Of a stretch of 64,000 nt of DNA, positions 1-12,510 are shown piece by piece; position 1 is the stretch's first letter; every line of letters begins with the position of its first letter. Position numbers and translations under genes: made by a program. The stretch is from Aquarana catesbeiana. Lineage: Eukaryota > Chordata > Amphibia > Anura > Ranidae. The notes beneath the pieces were generated by a model. The model did no database searches. It was given only the letters and a program-made list of their open reading frames with translations, and was not told the origin of the DNA. The DNA lies in the NCBI RefSeq assembly GCF_042186555.1, contig NC_133336.1, forward strand, positions 192,626,251 through 192,690,250. Reading direction: 5' to 3'.

Positions 1-374
1 AGCAACTTCAGTCAAGAGGACTTGTACAACTGTACAAGTACAAAGGTAAAACTGGAGTTCAGTTTTAAGTTTTTGGATCAGTATGAGAGCCAGGCAGCTA
101 ACATTTTCAGAAACATAATCAGCAATGACAAAGCGCATATTCCTTGGGTACAGATCCTTTTAATGTAAATCATTATTATTATACAGGATTTAAATCATCT
201 TATCCGTAATTATTTTTCATCAATAGTTAATAATCTTGCAACTATATGCATACATGTTTGTTCATTACATATGCAAATTCTGCTTCCTTATTGGACATCT
301 TGAACTAACCTCCACCCCAACACCTTACTTACCCACAACCAAGGTCTGGACCAGTGTTCCCATCCTCAGGCATT
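1..374. other. intronic sequence, nothing recognised
   Basis: AT-rich non-coding DNA without a convincing ORF, repeat or exon. By its place on the 3' side of the Trk-like exon at 2123-2197 it belongs to intron 2 of that gene. Confidence 0.4.
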
Positions 375-665
375 ACATTAATTTCAGTGCTGGTAGCACC
401 ATTGTGTCCTCATTGACTTGAATGAGGTCATATACTGAGTATCTCCAACCATTCATGTCAATGTAAAGGCAGCACTTAGAAGAATTTCATAGCCAAGGAT
501 GTAAACACTGCTGCTGTGCCACAGAGGTAAGTAAAGGGCTGGCCAGGGCTTGGAGTAGTTCAGTTTAGCTCAGGAGTAGGGATGAGCTTGCTTTTGTTCG
601 GAACCAAGTCCAAATCTGGAAATCAGCTGGCATTCCCGGTCCACTGAGCTGCCACTGTCCAATGT
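375..665. repeat. local duplication, copy A
   Basis: About 290 bp that recurs with moderate divergence at 940-1213. Shared landmarks in order are an interval starting CACCATTG, the phrase TGACTTSAATGAGG, GGATGTAAA, CAGTTTAGCTCAG, then TAGGGATGAGCTTGCTTTTG and GTCCACTG. The 274 bp between the copies are unique. The TAGGGATGAGC at 577-587 equals the terminal motif of the hAT-type element at 57926, so the unit may include a decayed element end. Confidence 0.75.
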
Positions 666-939
666 CCAACTGTCACAGTTTTTGACTATGGGTGGGATAG
701 GAAGGGGGGCTGGGTAAGTAGACCTGAGCTTGTCTTTTAAATCAACCTGCCCCTTAAAAATATTGCTTTAAGGGTTAGTGTACATGAACCTCTAAGCTAA
801 CTTTGATATCAAGTCAAGCTGAGGTCACTTTTAGCGTAAGTTGTTTCATTAAATCCAACTCAAACTCTGCTTTCCACATCCTTCAAAAATGCTTCATAAT
901 CTGTTGGGAGCAAACTAGAAATGCCATTGTATACTAACC

Positions 940-1213
940 TTAGGAGGCTGGCTGCACCATTGAGTCCCCATTGACTTCAATGAGGCCATTTACTGAGGAT
1001 CTCCAACTTCAGCTCCATTCAAGTCAATGTACAGGTATGGGAATTTAGAGAATTACATAGCTAAGGATGTAAATACTGGACCGGGACACTGCTGTGCAAC
1101 AGCGGTAAGTAAAAGGTTGGGTGAAGGGTGGCAAAGTTCAGTTTAGCTCAGAAGTAGGGATGAGCTTGCTTTTGTTTGGGACCAGCTGTCAATCTTGGTC
1201 CACTGTCCAATGT
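940..1213. repeat. local duplication, copy B
   Basis: Second copy of the 375-665 unit in the same orientation, keeping the same ordered landmarks, including TAGGGATGAGC at 1155-1165. No coding potential. Confidence 0.75.
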
Positions 1214-1300
1214 CTTTGACCTAATATGGCATTGTGGTCATATTAGCTCAAAATGTCATAAACATTCCTGACCCTTGGTAATCCTCCAGCCCACAGCTAA

Positions 1301-1800
1301 TTGGACCAGGAATGACAGCTGATTTTTGGATTTTAACCTGGACCTGGTTCTGAACAAATGCAGGAGGTCTGGGTGAAGGTAGCATTGGACCAAGAATGAC
1401 AGCTGACTTTTGGATTTAGACCTGAACCAGGTTCTGAACAAACCCAGCAGGGCTTGGTTAAGGTAGCATTGGACCAAGAATGACAGCTGATTTTTGGATT
1501 TAGACCTGAACCTGGTTCTGAACAAACCCAGGAGGGCTTGGTGAAGGCAGCATTGGAAATGCTGCCTTGACAACTGACAAATGACAACTGACTTTTGGAT
1601 TTAGACCTGAACTCAGTTCTGAACAAACCCAGGAGGGATGGGACAAAGTAGCATTGGACCAAAAATGACAGCCGACTTTTGGATTTAGACCTAAACCCAG
1701 TTCTGAACAAACCCAGGAGGGCTGTGGTGAAGGTAGCAATGGACCGAGAATGACAGTTGGCTTTTGAATTTAGACCTTGAATTAATGACTTTTTCGGACA
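1301..1800. repeat. 84-bp minisatellite, six copies
   Basis: TTGGACCAAGAATGACAG-like starts occur at 1301, 1385, 1469, 1553, 1654 and 1739, a period of 84 bp with one longer unit. Because 84 is a multiple of 3 the minus strand stays open for up to 171 codons. Those ORFs are products of the repeat, not genes. Confidence 0.9.
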
Positions 1801-2122
1801 GAACAAGAATTCTTTGTCAGAAGTGGTATGTAAAACATAATATAACACCAGCTTTAATTAAAATGAAGGCAGGACTGTTGACTATGAAATATGAGTTTCA
1901 CAAACGGCCCAATCCTTTGAGGAGATTCTGCACTGACCTTGGTCCCCATCCCGCCTCAGAAAACACTCTCCTTTAAGGTCATCCCTTCATTCAAGGTCAC
2001 TTCCCTTCTCCCTAAACATCCTGAACCATCCATCTTTCCTCCCCCTGGCGGCTATGGGAGACGTGATGACAAGAAAAATTAATGTCTGTCCACTGGGAGA
2101 CAAGCGAGGCCTGAGTACTCAC
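1801..2122. other. intron 2 sequence next to exon 2
   Basis: Non-repetitive sequence immediately 3' of the Trk exon in gene orientation. It starts, in minus orientation, with the donor GTGAGT. No other feature seen. Confidence 0.5.
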
Positions 2123-2197
2123 AGATTTTTTAGCTCTCTGAAGTTCTTCATGTCCGCCAGCGTTAGGTTCAACAAGTCCCTCTGATTCTCGATCACC
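2123..2197 (-). CDS. NTRK1: Trk receptor exon 2 (leucine-rich repeat), NTRK1-like
   Basis: A 75-nt exon flanked on the minus strand by a polypyrimidine tract ending CTTCCAACAG and by the donor GTGAGTACTC. It is entered in phase 2 and left in phase 2, and reads VIENQRDLLNLTLADMKN after the Leu codon completed from exon 1. Known Trk genes carry an LRR exon of this size just after the LRRNT exon, and the IENQ...L..L.L.D...L.ELRN pattern is that of TrkA. The residues form part of the ligand-independent LRR ectodomain and include one N-glycosylation sequon (NLT). It joins in frame to exon 1 at 53529. The next exon must lie beyond position 1. An NTRK2 or NTRK3 paralogue is less likely because both have a longer LRRNT segment and a different IxN motif. 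Confidence 0.8.
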
Positions 2198-2200
2198 CTG

Positions 2201-3505
2201 TTGGAAGAGACAGATACATCAATCAAAATTTAAGAAGTCCCCTGGGCGAGATAGGCAAAGAGACCTGGAGGCTGCAGTGTCTCCGTTACAATGTCACCGC
2301 GGAGTCACAGTCTGGGTCATTATAATGTGAGGCTTCGCTGTGCATAATCGCTAGCCTTTATGTGATCATCACAGAAGGGACACTTTTTTTTGTATTAGAA
2401 CACTATTATCTGAACAAAGAAATGTATCAAATATGAAACATACATAGCAATCACCAATCTACGGTTGGTGGGACTGCATGTGGCCTTTTGGTAATTATGG
2501 TGATGCTCTCTGTGGCCCCTGTAGATTGGATTCTAGTAGTTAAATGGTTTGGTTTATTTCCTCAAGCTATCTTATTTTTTTCTCTGCTGTCCTTCCTTCT
2601 CATTTTTTTTTTTTTTTAGCCACTTCAGCTCCAGAAAGTTCATGACCAGGCCATTTTTTGCTTTTCAGAACTGCGCTACTTTCACTGGCGATTGCGTGGT
2701 CATTCAACCCTGTACCCACCAACATTTTCTGCTATAAAACATATCCAATACATTTTGGCCAAAATGTACTCTGCTACATGTCTTTGGTAAAAAAAGAAAA
2801 AAAAATCCAATAAGTGTATATTGATAGGTTTGCATGAAAGTTAGTGTCTACAAACAATGGTATTTTTCTAGAATTTTAATTTACTTTCTTTATACTAGTG
2901 ATGGCGGTAATTAGCAACTTAAAGTGGAACTGTGATAGTGTGGCGTGCAGTCTGACGCAGTGGCATAATGAGCAGGAAGTTCCCCCCACAGTGGCAGAGC
3001 TCCAAGGCCCAGTCGCAAGTGCGCCTGCTGCAACCCTGGTAGATCCGCCACTGAGTAATACTAATAATATACACCGTCACTGTACTAATGATGCTGGCTG
3101 GGAAGTGGTTAACATCTAGGGGCAATCAAGGGGTTCATTGTGTGCCTAACGATGTGTAATGTGTGCAATATGTGTTGATTTTTACTACAGATTGATTTGT
3201 TTCTTTTCCCTGCTTTGCAGGGAAAAGAAACAATGCAATCCTTCCCTCTGTACAGAGCCCTGTGTTGATTGTCAAGTAGGAGTAGACAGGTGAGGGCGAG
3301 TGCTCGATAGCCGAAAAAAGGCAGAGATGTGCGGTTACTGTTCCAGTATATGTACTGCGATGGTTCTGCAAGTGGTCAATAAATTGTACAGAAAGCAATA
3401 TCAAATATGGAACAAGTAATTTTAGGGTGGGCTACTGTAGGGGGAAACACCAACTTGTAAAGGGGCTGTCAGAAATGTTATCTCTAGCAGGTCCATGTGA
3501 CGTGT
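2201..3505. other. low-copy intronic DNA with a possible small MITE
   Basis: No gene. A poly-T run lies near 2600. Positions 2958-3053 start CAGTGGCATAATG and end GATCCGCCACTG, giving short inverted CAGTGGC ends typical of hAT-derived MITEs. I see no matching target duplication, so this is weak. Confidence 0.35.
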
Positions 3506-3509
3506 CTAT

Positions 3510-3778
3510 GATGAACCCTAAAGCATATCCCCAATCTCCGACAATTTCTGATCCTAAAGGATATACCCAGTTTCCAACAATTTCTGATCCTAAAGCATAT
3601 CCCCAGTCTTCAACAATTCCTGATCCTAAAGTATATCCCCGGTCTCCCACAATTCCTGATCCTAAGGCATATTCCCAGTTTCCAACAACCCAACGTCTAA
3701 AGCATATCAACAGCCTTCAACAACCCTAATCATAATGCATATCACCAGTCTCCAACAATTCCTGATCCTAAAGCATAC
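3510..3778. repeat. 36-bp minisatellite, first part
   Basis: Tandem units of about 36 bp built on ATTCCTGATCCTAAAGCATA followed by TCCCCAGTCTCCAACA. The array resumes after the MITE at 3782-4183, so the two parts were one array. ORFs here on both strands (about 80-120 aa) come from the 36-bp period. Confidence 0.9.
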
Positions 3779-3781
3779 TAA

Positions 3782-4183
3782 TGCCGCGTACACATGACCG
3801 GACTTTCCAGCAGAAAAGGTCAGACGGAATAATTCCATCGGACATTCCGATCGTGTGTAGGCTTCATCTGACTTTTTCTTTCGAAAATTCTGACGGACCT
3901 AGAAATAGAACATGTTTCAAATCTTTCCGACCGAATCAGTTCCTATCGGGAAAATCGCTCATCTGTATGTTGTTCCGACGGACCAAAAACAAACGCAAAG
4001 GCCAGCTATTGGCTACTGGCTATTGAACTTCCATTTTCTAGTCCTGTTGTACATCATCGCGTTCTAAACGATCAGACTTTGGTGTGATCGTGTGTAGGCA
4101 AGTTAGCGGAACTCCATCGGAAATCCTTCGAAAAAACCGTCAGAGTTCATTCAGACGGAAAAAACGGTCGTGTGTACGCAGCA
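3782..4183. mobile_element. MITE with GTACACACG termini, inserted in minisatellite
   Basis: 402 bp with inverted ends TGCCGCGTACACATGACC and, reversed, TGCTGCGTACACACGACC. It is preceded by TAA and followed by AAA, consistent with a decayed 3-bp target duplication. It interrupts the 36-bp minisatellite. No ORF. Related copies or fragments lie at 20965, 22930, 23629, 24402 and 57530. The terminal motif and TWA-like target suggest a PIF/Harbinger-type non-autonomous element; the class is inference. Confidence 0.75.
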
Positions 4184-4186
4184 AAA

Positions 4187-5000
4187 CAGTCTCTGACAAC
4201 CCTAATCCCAAAGCATGACCCCAGTGTCCAACAATTCCTAATCCTAAAGCATATCCCCAGTCTCCAACAATTCTTAATTCTAAAGCATATCCCCAGTCTC
4301 CAACAATTCCTGATCCTAAAACATATTCCCAGTCTCCTACAATTTCAGGTCCTAAAGCATATCCCCAGTCTCCGACAATCCCTGATCCTAAAGCATATCC
4401 CCAGTCTCCAACTATTTCTGACCTAATACATATCCCCAGACTCAGACAATTCCTGATCCTAAAGCATATCCCAAGTCTCCAACCATTTCTGATCCTAAAG
4501 TATATCCTCATTCTCCATCAGTTCTTGATCCTAAAGCATTTCCTTAGACTCTGACAATTCCTGATCCTAAAGCATATCCCCAGCCTCCAACAATTCCTGA
4601 TCCTAAAGCATATCCCCAGTCTTCAACAATTCCTGATCCAAAAGCATATCCCCAGTCTCCGGCAATTCCTGATCCTAAAGCATGTCCCCAGTTTCCAACA
4701 ATCCTACATCTAAAGCATACCCCCAGTCTCCATCAACCCTAATCCCAAAGCATATTCCCAGTTTTTGACAATTCCTGATCCTAAAGCATATCCCTAGTCT
4801 TCAACAATTCCTGATCCTAAAGCATATCCCCAGTCTCCAACAATTCCTGTTCCTAAAGCATATCCCCAGTCTCAAATAATTCCTGATCCTAAAGCATATC
4901 CCCAGTCTCCAGCAACCCTAACCCTAAAGCATATCCCTAGTCTCCAACAAATTCTGACCCTAAAGTATATCCCCAATCTCTGACCATTACTAATTCCTAA
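4187..5000. repeat. 36-bp minisatellite, second part
   Basis: Continuation of the array at 3510-3778 with the same unit, about 22 more copies, ending in degenerate units near 5000. No gene. Confidence 0.9.
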
Positions 5001-6129
5001 TATTCACTATGTCAATACTTGGAGTTTCAATGAAAAGTCTAAACCCTCCATTTGAATCAGGAAAGTTTAGAACTTTCTCCAAGTTTTGGTTTCTGTATGC
5101 ATCCAGCAAGGTAGACTTCCCTAAATGATGAAACTACAATGTGGACACAGCAGCAAAAACACTTTTTTGTAGAAGAGTATAGAAGTACTAGAACCTCTAT
5201 CCGTTCACTAGTCCTGTACCAGTGACCCATTTAATTTCTTGTCTTGGTGTCACAATCATATCCAAGAAAAGCTTCGGCTAGAGTTGGTCTTACTAATCAC
5301 AATTACGACACCTTTAAGGCTTATTGAGGTTTTTGAATGCTGGATCTGAACAGCAGATATATGACTGGCAACAAAATCACTTATATAAGGAGCCACCCAC
5401 TTACTAGACATAAATCAGTAGTTCAGAGCTCCAATGAAGACCACCTGGCCTGAGGAACCAACTATGAAAATGTCTCCCAGCTGGGCAATTCATTTCATGG
5501 ACTTTGTTGTTCGGTCATTGGCTCTGAGAAGCCTTTGAAGAAACCTCAGAGGTTTCATGGAGACTGACATTTACAAATGACTCGTTTTGGACATCAATGG
5601 CTCCACACTGCCACATCTGGGTGATGGATGCAACTACCTTATGGCCAGAAGAGGTGGTATCAAGGAGAAGTCTATCTGCTCTATGGCTTTATGATGATTC
5701 CATTAAAAAGAAAACTAGTCAGGGTCAATGTAACCAGTATACATAAATCAGTTCACATTATGTGGACTTAAATTTTTTTCAGCTTGATCCTGAACTACAA
5801 CACTAAATTGCAGTTTTTGCCAGCTGACAACTTTTAGTTAATTACACAAGTCTGTTGAGAGGCAATGGGGTCACTGGTGAGCAGAGATGAGTGATGGCAC
5901 CTTTCTGGTAACTTACATCTCTGACGCAGTGATGTTGGAAAAGGGGTGGCAATTGCAACCAGGATCCTGATCCTGGGGGGCCACATCCTTACCTAAAGGT
6001 ATCAAATTATCCAGTCTATTGTCATCACCTTGAGAAGTAATGTGGCTACTCGCTAAATCACTCCACTCAGAGGAGAGGGGACAAGCTGTGCAAGGTGGAG
6101 AGGATTGTACAAGCTAATAGGGGTCATAA
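5001..6129. other. low-copy intronic DNA
   Basis: No gene or recognisable element. No coding frame longer than background and no tandem structure. Confidence 0.4.
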
Positions 6130-9100
6130 CAGTCTCTTTGGTAATATCCAGCTCTCATGGCACTCTCTCTAGTCATTTCTAGCTGTCATGGCACTTTCTC
6201 TGGTAATGTCCAGCCCTCAGGGCACTCTTTGGTAATATCCAGCTCCAATGGCCCTCTCTCTCTGCTCATGGCACTCTCTCTCTGGTAATGTCTAGCTCTT
6301 ATGACACTTCCCTTGGTAACATCCAGCTCACATGGAAATCTTTCTGGTAATGTCTAGCTTTCATAGCACTCTCTCTCTGCTAATATACAGCTCTCATGAT
6401 GCTCTCTCTGGTTATTTTCGGCTTTTATGGCACTCTCTGACAATGTCCTGCACTCATAGCACTCTCTATGTTAATGTCCATTGATCATGGCACACTCTCT
6501 GTTAATGTCCAGCTCCTATGACACTCCCTCTGATAACATCCAGCTAAAATGGAAATCTCTCTGGTAATGTCCTGCTCTCTTAGCAATCTCTGGTAAGGAC
6601 CAACTCTCATAGCATTGTCTAGTAATGGTCAGCTCTGATGGCAATCTCTCCAGGAGTGCTCATAGTACTCTCTCTGGTAATGTCCAGCTCTCATGGCACT
6701 CTCTCTATTATTGTCCTGCTCTCATGGTACTCTCTCTGGTAATGTCCAGCTCTCATGGCACTCTCTCTGGTAATGTCCAGCTCTCATGGCACTCTCTCTG
6801 GTAATGTCCAGCTCTCATGGCACTCTCTCTGGTAATGTCCATCTTTCATAGCACTCTCTCTGGTAATGTCCTGTGCTGAGAGCACTCTCACTTTTAACTT
6901 ACAGCTCTCATGGCACTCTCTCTGGTAATGTCTAGCTCTCATGCCACTCTCTTTCTGGCGATGATCAGCTCTCATGGCACTTTCTCAGGTAAAGTCCAGT
7001 GATTATGGCATCCCCCCTGATAACATACAACAACTCGCATAGCAATCCCTCTGGTAATGTCCAGCTTTTGTGGCAATCTCTGGTAATGACCAACTCTCAT
7101 GGCACTCTCTGGTAATGATCAGCTCTCATGGCACTCTCTCTGGTAATGTTCTGTGCTCATGGCACTCTCTCTTTTAATGTCCAGCTCTTATGGCACTCTC
7201 TCTGGTAATGTCCAGCTCTCATGGCACTCTCTCTGATAATGTCCAGCTCTCATGGCAGTCTCTTTTTTAATGTCCAGCTCTCATGGCACTTTCTCTGGTA
7301 AAGTCTAGCGATCATGGCATTCCCCCTGATAACATCCAACTCACATAGCTATTCCTCTAGTAATGTCCAACTCATATTACACTCTGTCTGGTAATGTTCA
7401 TCTTTCATGACACTCTCTCTGGTAATGTCCTGTGGTCAAAGGACTCTCTCTAGTAAAGTCTAGCTCTCACCGCACTCTCTCTGGTGATGATCAGCTCTCC
7501 TGGGGCTTTCTCTGGTAAAGTACAGCAATCACGGCAATCCCCCTGATAACATACAACTTACATAGCTATTCCTCTGGTAATGTTCAGCTCACATGACCTT
7601 CTCTCTGGTAATGTCCTGTGGTTATAGCACTCTCTCTCTGTCATTGTCTAGCTCTCGTAGTACTCTGTCTGGTGATGTCCTGTGGTCATAGTACTCTCTC
7701 TGGTAAAGTCTAGCTCTCATCCCACTCACTCTAGTGATGATCAGCTCTCCTGCGGCTTTCTCTGGTAAAGTCCAATGATCATGGCATTTCCCCCTGATAA
7801 CATACAACTCACATGGCAATCCCCCTGGTAATGTCTAGCTCTCATGGCAATTTCTCTGTTAATGTCCAGATCACATTACACTCTCTCTAGTAATGCCCGG
7901 TGCTCATAACACTTTCTTTTAATGTCTAGATTTTATGACACTCTCTATGGTAATGTCCTGTGGTCATAGCACTCTCTCTTGTAATGTCCAGTGCTCATGG
8001 CACTCTCTCTTGTAATGTCCAGCTCTCATGGCACTCTCTCTCTCTGGTGATGTCCAGCTCTCATGACACTCTCTCTTGTAATGTCCAGCTCTCATGGCAC
8101 TCTCTCTTGTAATGTCCAGCTCTCATGGCACTCTCTCTTGTAATGTCCACCTCTCATGGCACTCTCTCTGGTAATGTCCAGTGCTCATGCCACTCTCTCT
8201 GGTAATGTCCAGCTCTCATGGCACTCTCTCTGGTAATGTCCAGTGCTCATAGCACTCTCTCTTGAAATGTCCAGCTCGAATGGCACTCTCTCTGGTAATG
8301 CCCATCTCTCATGGCACTTTCTCCAGTAATGTCCAGCTCTCATGGCCCTCTCTTTTTCACCATGCTCATGGCACTCTCTCTGGTGTTGTCCAGCTCTCAT
8401 GGCACTCTGTCTGGTAATGTCCAGTGCTCATAGCACGTTCTTTTAATATCCAGCTCTTTCTCTGGTAATGTCCAGTGCTCATGGCACTCTCTCTGTTAAT
8501 GTCCAGTGCTCATGGCACTCTCTCTGGTGTTGTCCAGCTCTCATGGCACTCTCCCTGGTGATGTCCAGTGCTCATGGCACTCTCTCTGGTGTTGTCCAGC
8601 TCTCATCTCATAGCACTCTCGCTGGTAATGTCCAGCTCTCATGGCACTCTCTTTGGTGTTGTCCAGCTCTCATGGCACTCTCTCTGGTAATGTCCAGCTC
8701 TCATGGCACTCTCTCTGGTAATGTCCAGCTCTCATGGCACTCTCTTTGGTGTTGTCCAGCTCTCATGGCACTCTCTCTGGTAATGTCCAGCTCTCATGGC
8801 ACTCTCTCTGGTAATGTCCAGCTCTCATGGCACTCTCTTTGGTGTTGTCCAGCTCTCATGGCACTCTCTCTGGTAATGTCCAGCTCTCATGGCACTCTCT
8901 CTGGTAATGTCCAGCTCTCATGGCACTCTCTCTGGTGTTGTCCATCTCTCATGGTATTCTCTCTGGTAATGTCCAGCTCTCATGGCACTCTCTTTGGTGT
9001 TGTCCAGCTCTCATGGCACTCTCTCTGGTAATGTCCAACTCTCATGACACTCTCTCTGGTAATGTCCAGCTCTCATGGCACTCTCTCTGGCAACGCCCAG
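6130..9100. repeat. 31-bp minisatellite with 93-bp higher-order units
   Basis: About 3 kb of units built on TCTCATGGCACTCTCTCTGG plus TAATGTCCAGC, period 31 bp (for example 8672, 8703, 8734). From about 8590 to 9000 every third unit carries GTGTTGTCC instead of GTAATGTCC (8657, 8750, 8843, 8936), a 93-bp higher-order repeat that marks the most recently amplified end. The 187-aa ORF at 8468-9031 is a by-product, since 93 is divisible by 3. Confidence 0.95.
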
Positions 9101-9960
9101 CTTTCTTTGCTTTCTTAGTAACACGGCTGTTTCAAGGCTACCTAGGGGTAAAGTACAGACCTCTCTCTGCTATTTAGCACTCTCTCATTTAAATAAACAT
9201 GTCTCTTACCATTCTGTGGACTTATCATATCAGGTACCTTCAAGTCTCATAGCACTCACATACAAACCTCTTACCGCCCATGCAGTGCCTTTTGTTTTTG
9301 TTTTCTATTTATACTTATAGACATCTTTGCACTTTCTCTATAAATATAATACTGTACATAGAACAAATGCTGCATTCTACACTCAGCCTCATCTATTGAT
9401 CGACTATGAACGCTCTACTTGATAGAATTCCCAGCATCCCCGGCTCTCTCCCTGTAGTTTGTAAACACAGATAACCTGGGTGAACAGACAGATGACATCT
9501 CTCTAGGCGGGTTTTATATTTCTCGGTCCCTCTGCCCCCCTCCATCATGTGTAACACCCACTCTTAAAGTGCGGGCTGTTAATGAAGTGGGTGTCCTCTT
9601 TCACCATGAGGTCATCGGCAGAGAGAGGGGGGGGGGGGGTCACCCTTATTACCACCTTCCAGAGATTGCATCTATTGCATGATACCGCTGATGAAAACAT
9701 CACCCTAGATGAATGCGTCCCCCATGTTACACGCACTCACATCGCTCCAATGACCCTCTCCGTCAAAACAATCGGCGCAGGCAGACAGGGGGGCGGGGGG
9801 CCCGCTGAATTTATAGCCAGGGGGTCTTTCGTACATATGAGACAAGTCATTGGGAAAGAGGAGCTAAACTTGCATCCATAGCTGACTGTTCATACATATT
9901 AATGTTATGGGGAAATTAATTAAGCAAGATCGCTGTAGACAAGATTAAAGTGTATCTCAA
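9101..9960. other. low-copy stretch between two arrays
   Basis: Apparently single-copy sequence, including G runs at 9631 and 9789. The overlapping ORFs of 63 and 99 aa on opposite strands show no family signature. It contains forkhead-like GTAAACAC near 9460 and AATTAATTAA near 9915. Nothing here can be called a gene. Confidence 0.4.
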
Positions 9961-12510
9961 GCCAAAAATGTAATAGTTTTAGATATCTTCAAATGGGGAC
10001 ACAGCAGGGCTGGAGTATGAGAGTAAGAAGCAGCACAAGGAGCCAATAAGTTCATGTGCTGACAAGAAGCATGCTGATAGGAGGAGAGAGCAGAGTGACA
10101 GAGAGATGAGCTCATAACTGTGCTGCTTCTCTCTTCACTGTCCGTTTACAAGCTGGGATGGACAATACTGGCCATCAGACTGAGGACATCTAGTGGAAGA
10201 ATAAAGTACTGCAGAGGAATTCTCTGAATTAAAGGTGTATATAGCCACAAAAGCTGCTTTTGTTTTTTTTTTAACATTTAATGGGCTATTCATTTTTATT
10301 TTATCTTTTGGCTGGAGTTCTCCAGAAGAAGCAGCACAAGGAGCCAATCAGTTCATGTGCTGCTGATATGGATACTGATAGGAGGAGAGAGCAGAGTGAC
10401 ACAGAGATGAGCTCATCACTGTACTGCCTCTCCTTTCATTGTCCTCTCACAAGCTGGGATGACCTGGGCTCAGAGGAAGTGGGTTGAACGATGCTGGCCA
10501 ACATACTGAGGACGTCTAGTGGCAGAATAAAGTACTGCAGAGGAATTTTTTTTTAATTAATGCAGCAAAATCTGCTTTTGTTATCTTAACATTTAACAGG
10601 CTATTTATTTTTATCTTGTTATTATTTTTTTTTGCTGGAGTTTTTCAGAAGAATCAGCAAAAGGAGCCAATCAGTTCTTGTGCTGCTGAAGAATGCTGAT
10701 AGGAAGAGAGAGCAAAGTGACAGAGAGGTGAGCTCATCACTGTGCTGCTTCTCCTTTCACTGTCCGCTCAAAAACTTTGTTGACCCGGGCTCCCAGAGGA
10801 AGTTGGTTGAACGATGCTGGCCATTAGATTGAGGACATCTAGTGGCAGAAAAAAGTTCTGCGGGTGTAATCTCTGAATTAAAGATGAATATTGCAGCAAA
10901 GGCTGCTTTTGTTATTTTAACATTTAATGGGCTATTTATTTTTATCTTGTTATGTTTTGGCTGGAGTTCTACAGAAGAAGCAGCAAAGGGAGACAATCAG
11001 TTAATGTGCTGCTGATAAGATTGCTGATAGGAGGAGAGAACAGAGTGACAGAGATATGCTGCCTCTCCTTTCACTGTCTACTCACAGGCTGACTGGGATG
11101 ACCTGGGCTCAGAGGAAGTGGGTTGAACAATGCTGGCCACAAGACTAAGGAGATCTAGTGGGAAAAAAATACTGAAGGGGAAATGCTGAGAATGCTTATA
11201 GGAAGAGAGAGCAAAGTGATAGAGAGATGAGCCCATCACTTTGCTGCTTCTCCTTTTACTATCCACTCACAGGCTGGCTGGGATGACCTGGACTCAGAGG
11301 AAGTAGATTGAACAATGCTGGCCATCAGACTAAGGACTTCTAGTGGCAAAAAAAGTACTGCAGGGGAGATGCTAAGATCGCTGATAGGATGAGAGAGCAG
11401 AGGGACAGAGAGATGAGCTCATCACTGTTTTGTTTCTCCTTTCACTGTCTACTCACAGGCTGGCTGGGATGAACTGGGCTCAGAGGAAGTAGGTTGTACA
11501 ATGCTGGCCATCAGACTGAGGGCTTCTATTGGCAAAAAAAAGTACTGCATCGGAAATTCTGAGAATGCTGATAGGAAGAGAGAGCAGAATGACAGAGAGA
11601 TGAGCCCATCACTTTGCTGCTTCTCTTTTCACTATCCACTCACAGGCTGGCTGGGATGACCTGGACTCAGAGGAAGTAGGTTGAACAATGCTGGCCATCA
11701 GACTAAGGACATCTAGTGGGAAAAAAATACTGCAGAGGAGATGCTGAGAATGTTGATAGGAGAAGAGAGAAGAGTGACAGAGAGATTAACTCATCACTTT
11801 GCTGCTTCTCCTTTCACTATCCACTCACAGGCTGGCTGGGATGACCTGGACTCAGAGGAAGTAGGTTGTACAATGCTGGCCATCAGACTGAGGGCTTCTA
11901 GTGACAAAAAAAAGTAATGCAGGGGAGATGCTGAGAATGCTGATAGGAGAAGAGTGACAGAGAGATTAACTCATCACTGTGCTGCTTCTCCTTTCACTGT
12001 CCAGTCATGGGCTCCTGAAACATGGCTGGATAAGGAGCATGCATTAGGAGCTCCTGCATATCGCTACCCTCAACAGCGATCTGGAGCACTCTTCTTTTAT
12101 TTTGGAGACTCAGTCATATAATGTCTAAGGACAGGAACCCCCTGTGAGAGGACACATGGGAATCCGGTACGGGGTGCTATTTCTACTCTCTCCCCGCGGT
12201 TACAACTCATCCTCTGGCAGTCAAGATGGTGCCGACCCATGCTGCTTTCTCCTGAGGTGCTCACTCGCTGGGGACACCCTCATCTGCCCCTTGCGACTGG
12301 ACAGAGCCTCTCTCCCAGGACTTTTCACCCCTACAGACCTCATCACGGGCTGGAATGATCTGGGCTCAGAGGAAGTGGATTGAAAAATGCTGTCCATCAA
12401 ACTAAGGACATCTAGTGGCAGAAAAAAAAAGTACTGCAGAGGAATTGTCTGAATTGAAGGCAAATATTACAGCAAAGGCTGGTTTTGTTATTTTAAAATG
12501 GAATAGGCTA
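9961..12510. repeat. satellite of about 170-330-bp units
   Basis: Tandem units marked by GCTGATAGGAGGAGAGAGCA at 10074, 10374, 10698 and 11024 (spacing 300-326 bp), then related shorter units at about 11193, 11380, 11558, 11750 and 11939 (spacing 169-192 bp). Each carries GGGATGACCTGGGCTCAGAG and ATGCTGGCCATCAGACTGAG. The switch from long to short units at about 11.0 kb shows a deletion derivative that amplified on its own. No gene. Confidence 0.9.
12015..12350. mobile_element. unclassified insertion in the satellite
   Basis: About 330 bp not belonging to the satellite, which resumes at GGGCTGGAATGATCTGGGCT. It contains GTCAAGATGGTGCCGACC, which resembles the AAGATGGCG start found near the 5' end of some L1/Tx1-type LINEs. 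No coding domain is visible, so the class is open. Confidence 0.3.

Noticed and set aside
8468..9031. 187-aa ORF in the 31-bp array
   Set aside because: It comes from the 93-bp higher-order repeat; no protein features.
6130..9100. CRISPR-like regular repeats
   Set aside because: Repeats are contiguous with no unique spacers, units vary, and the DNA is vertebrate.
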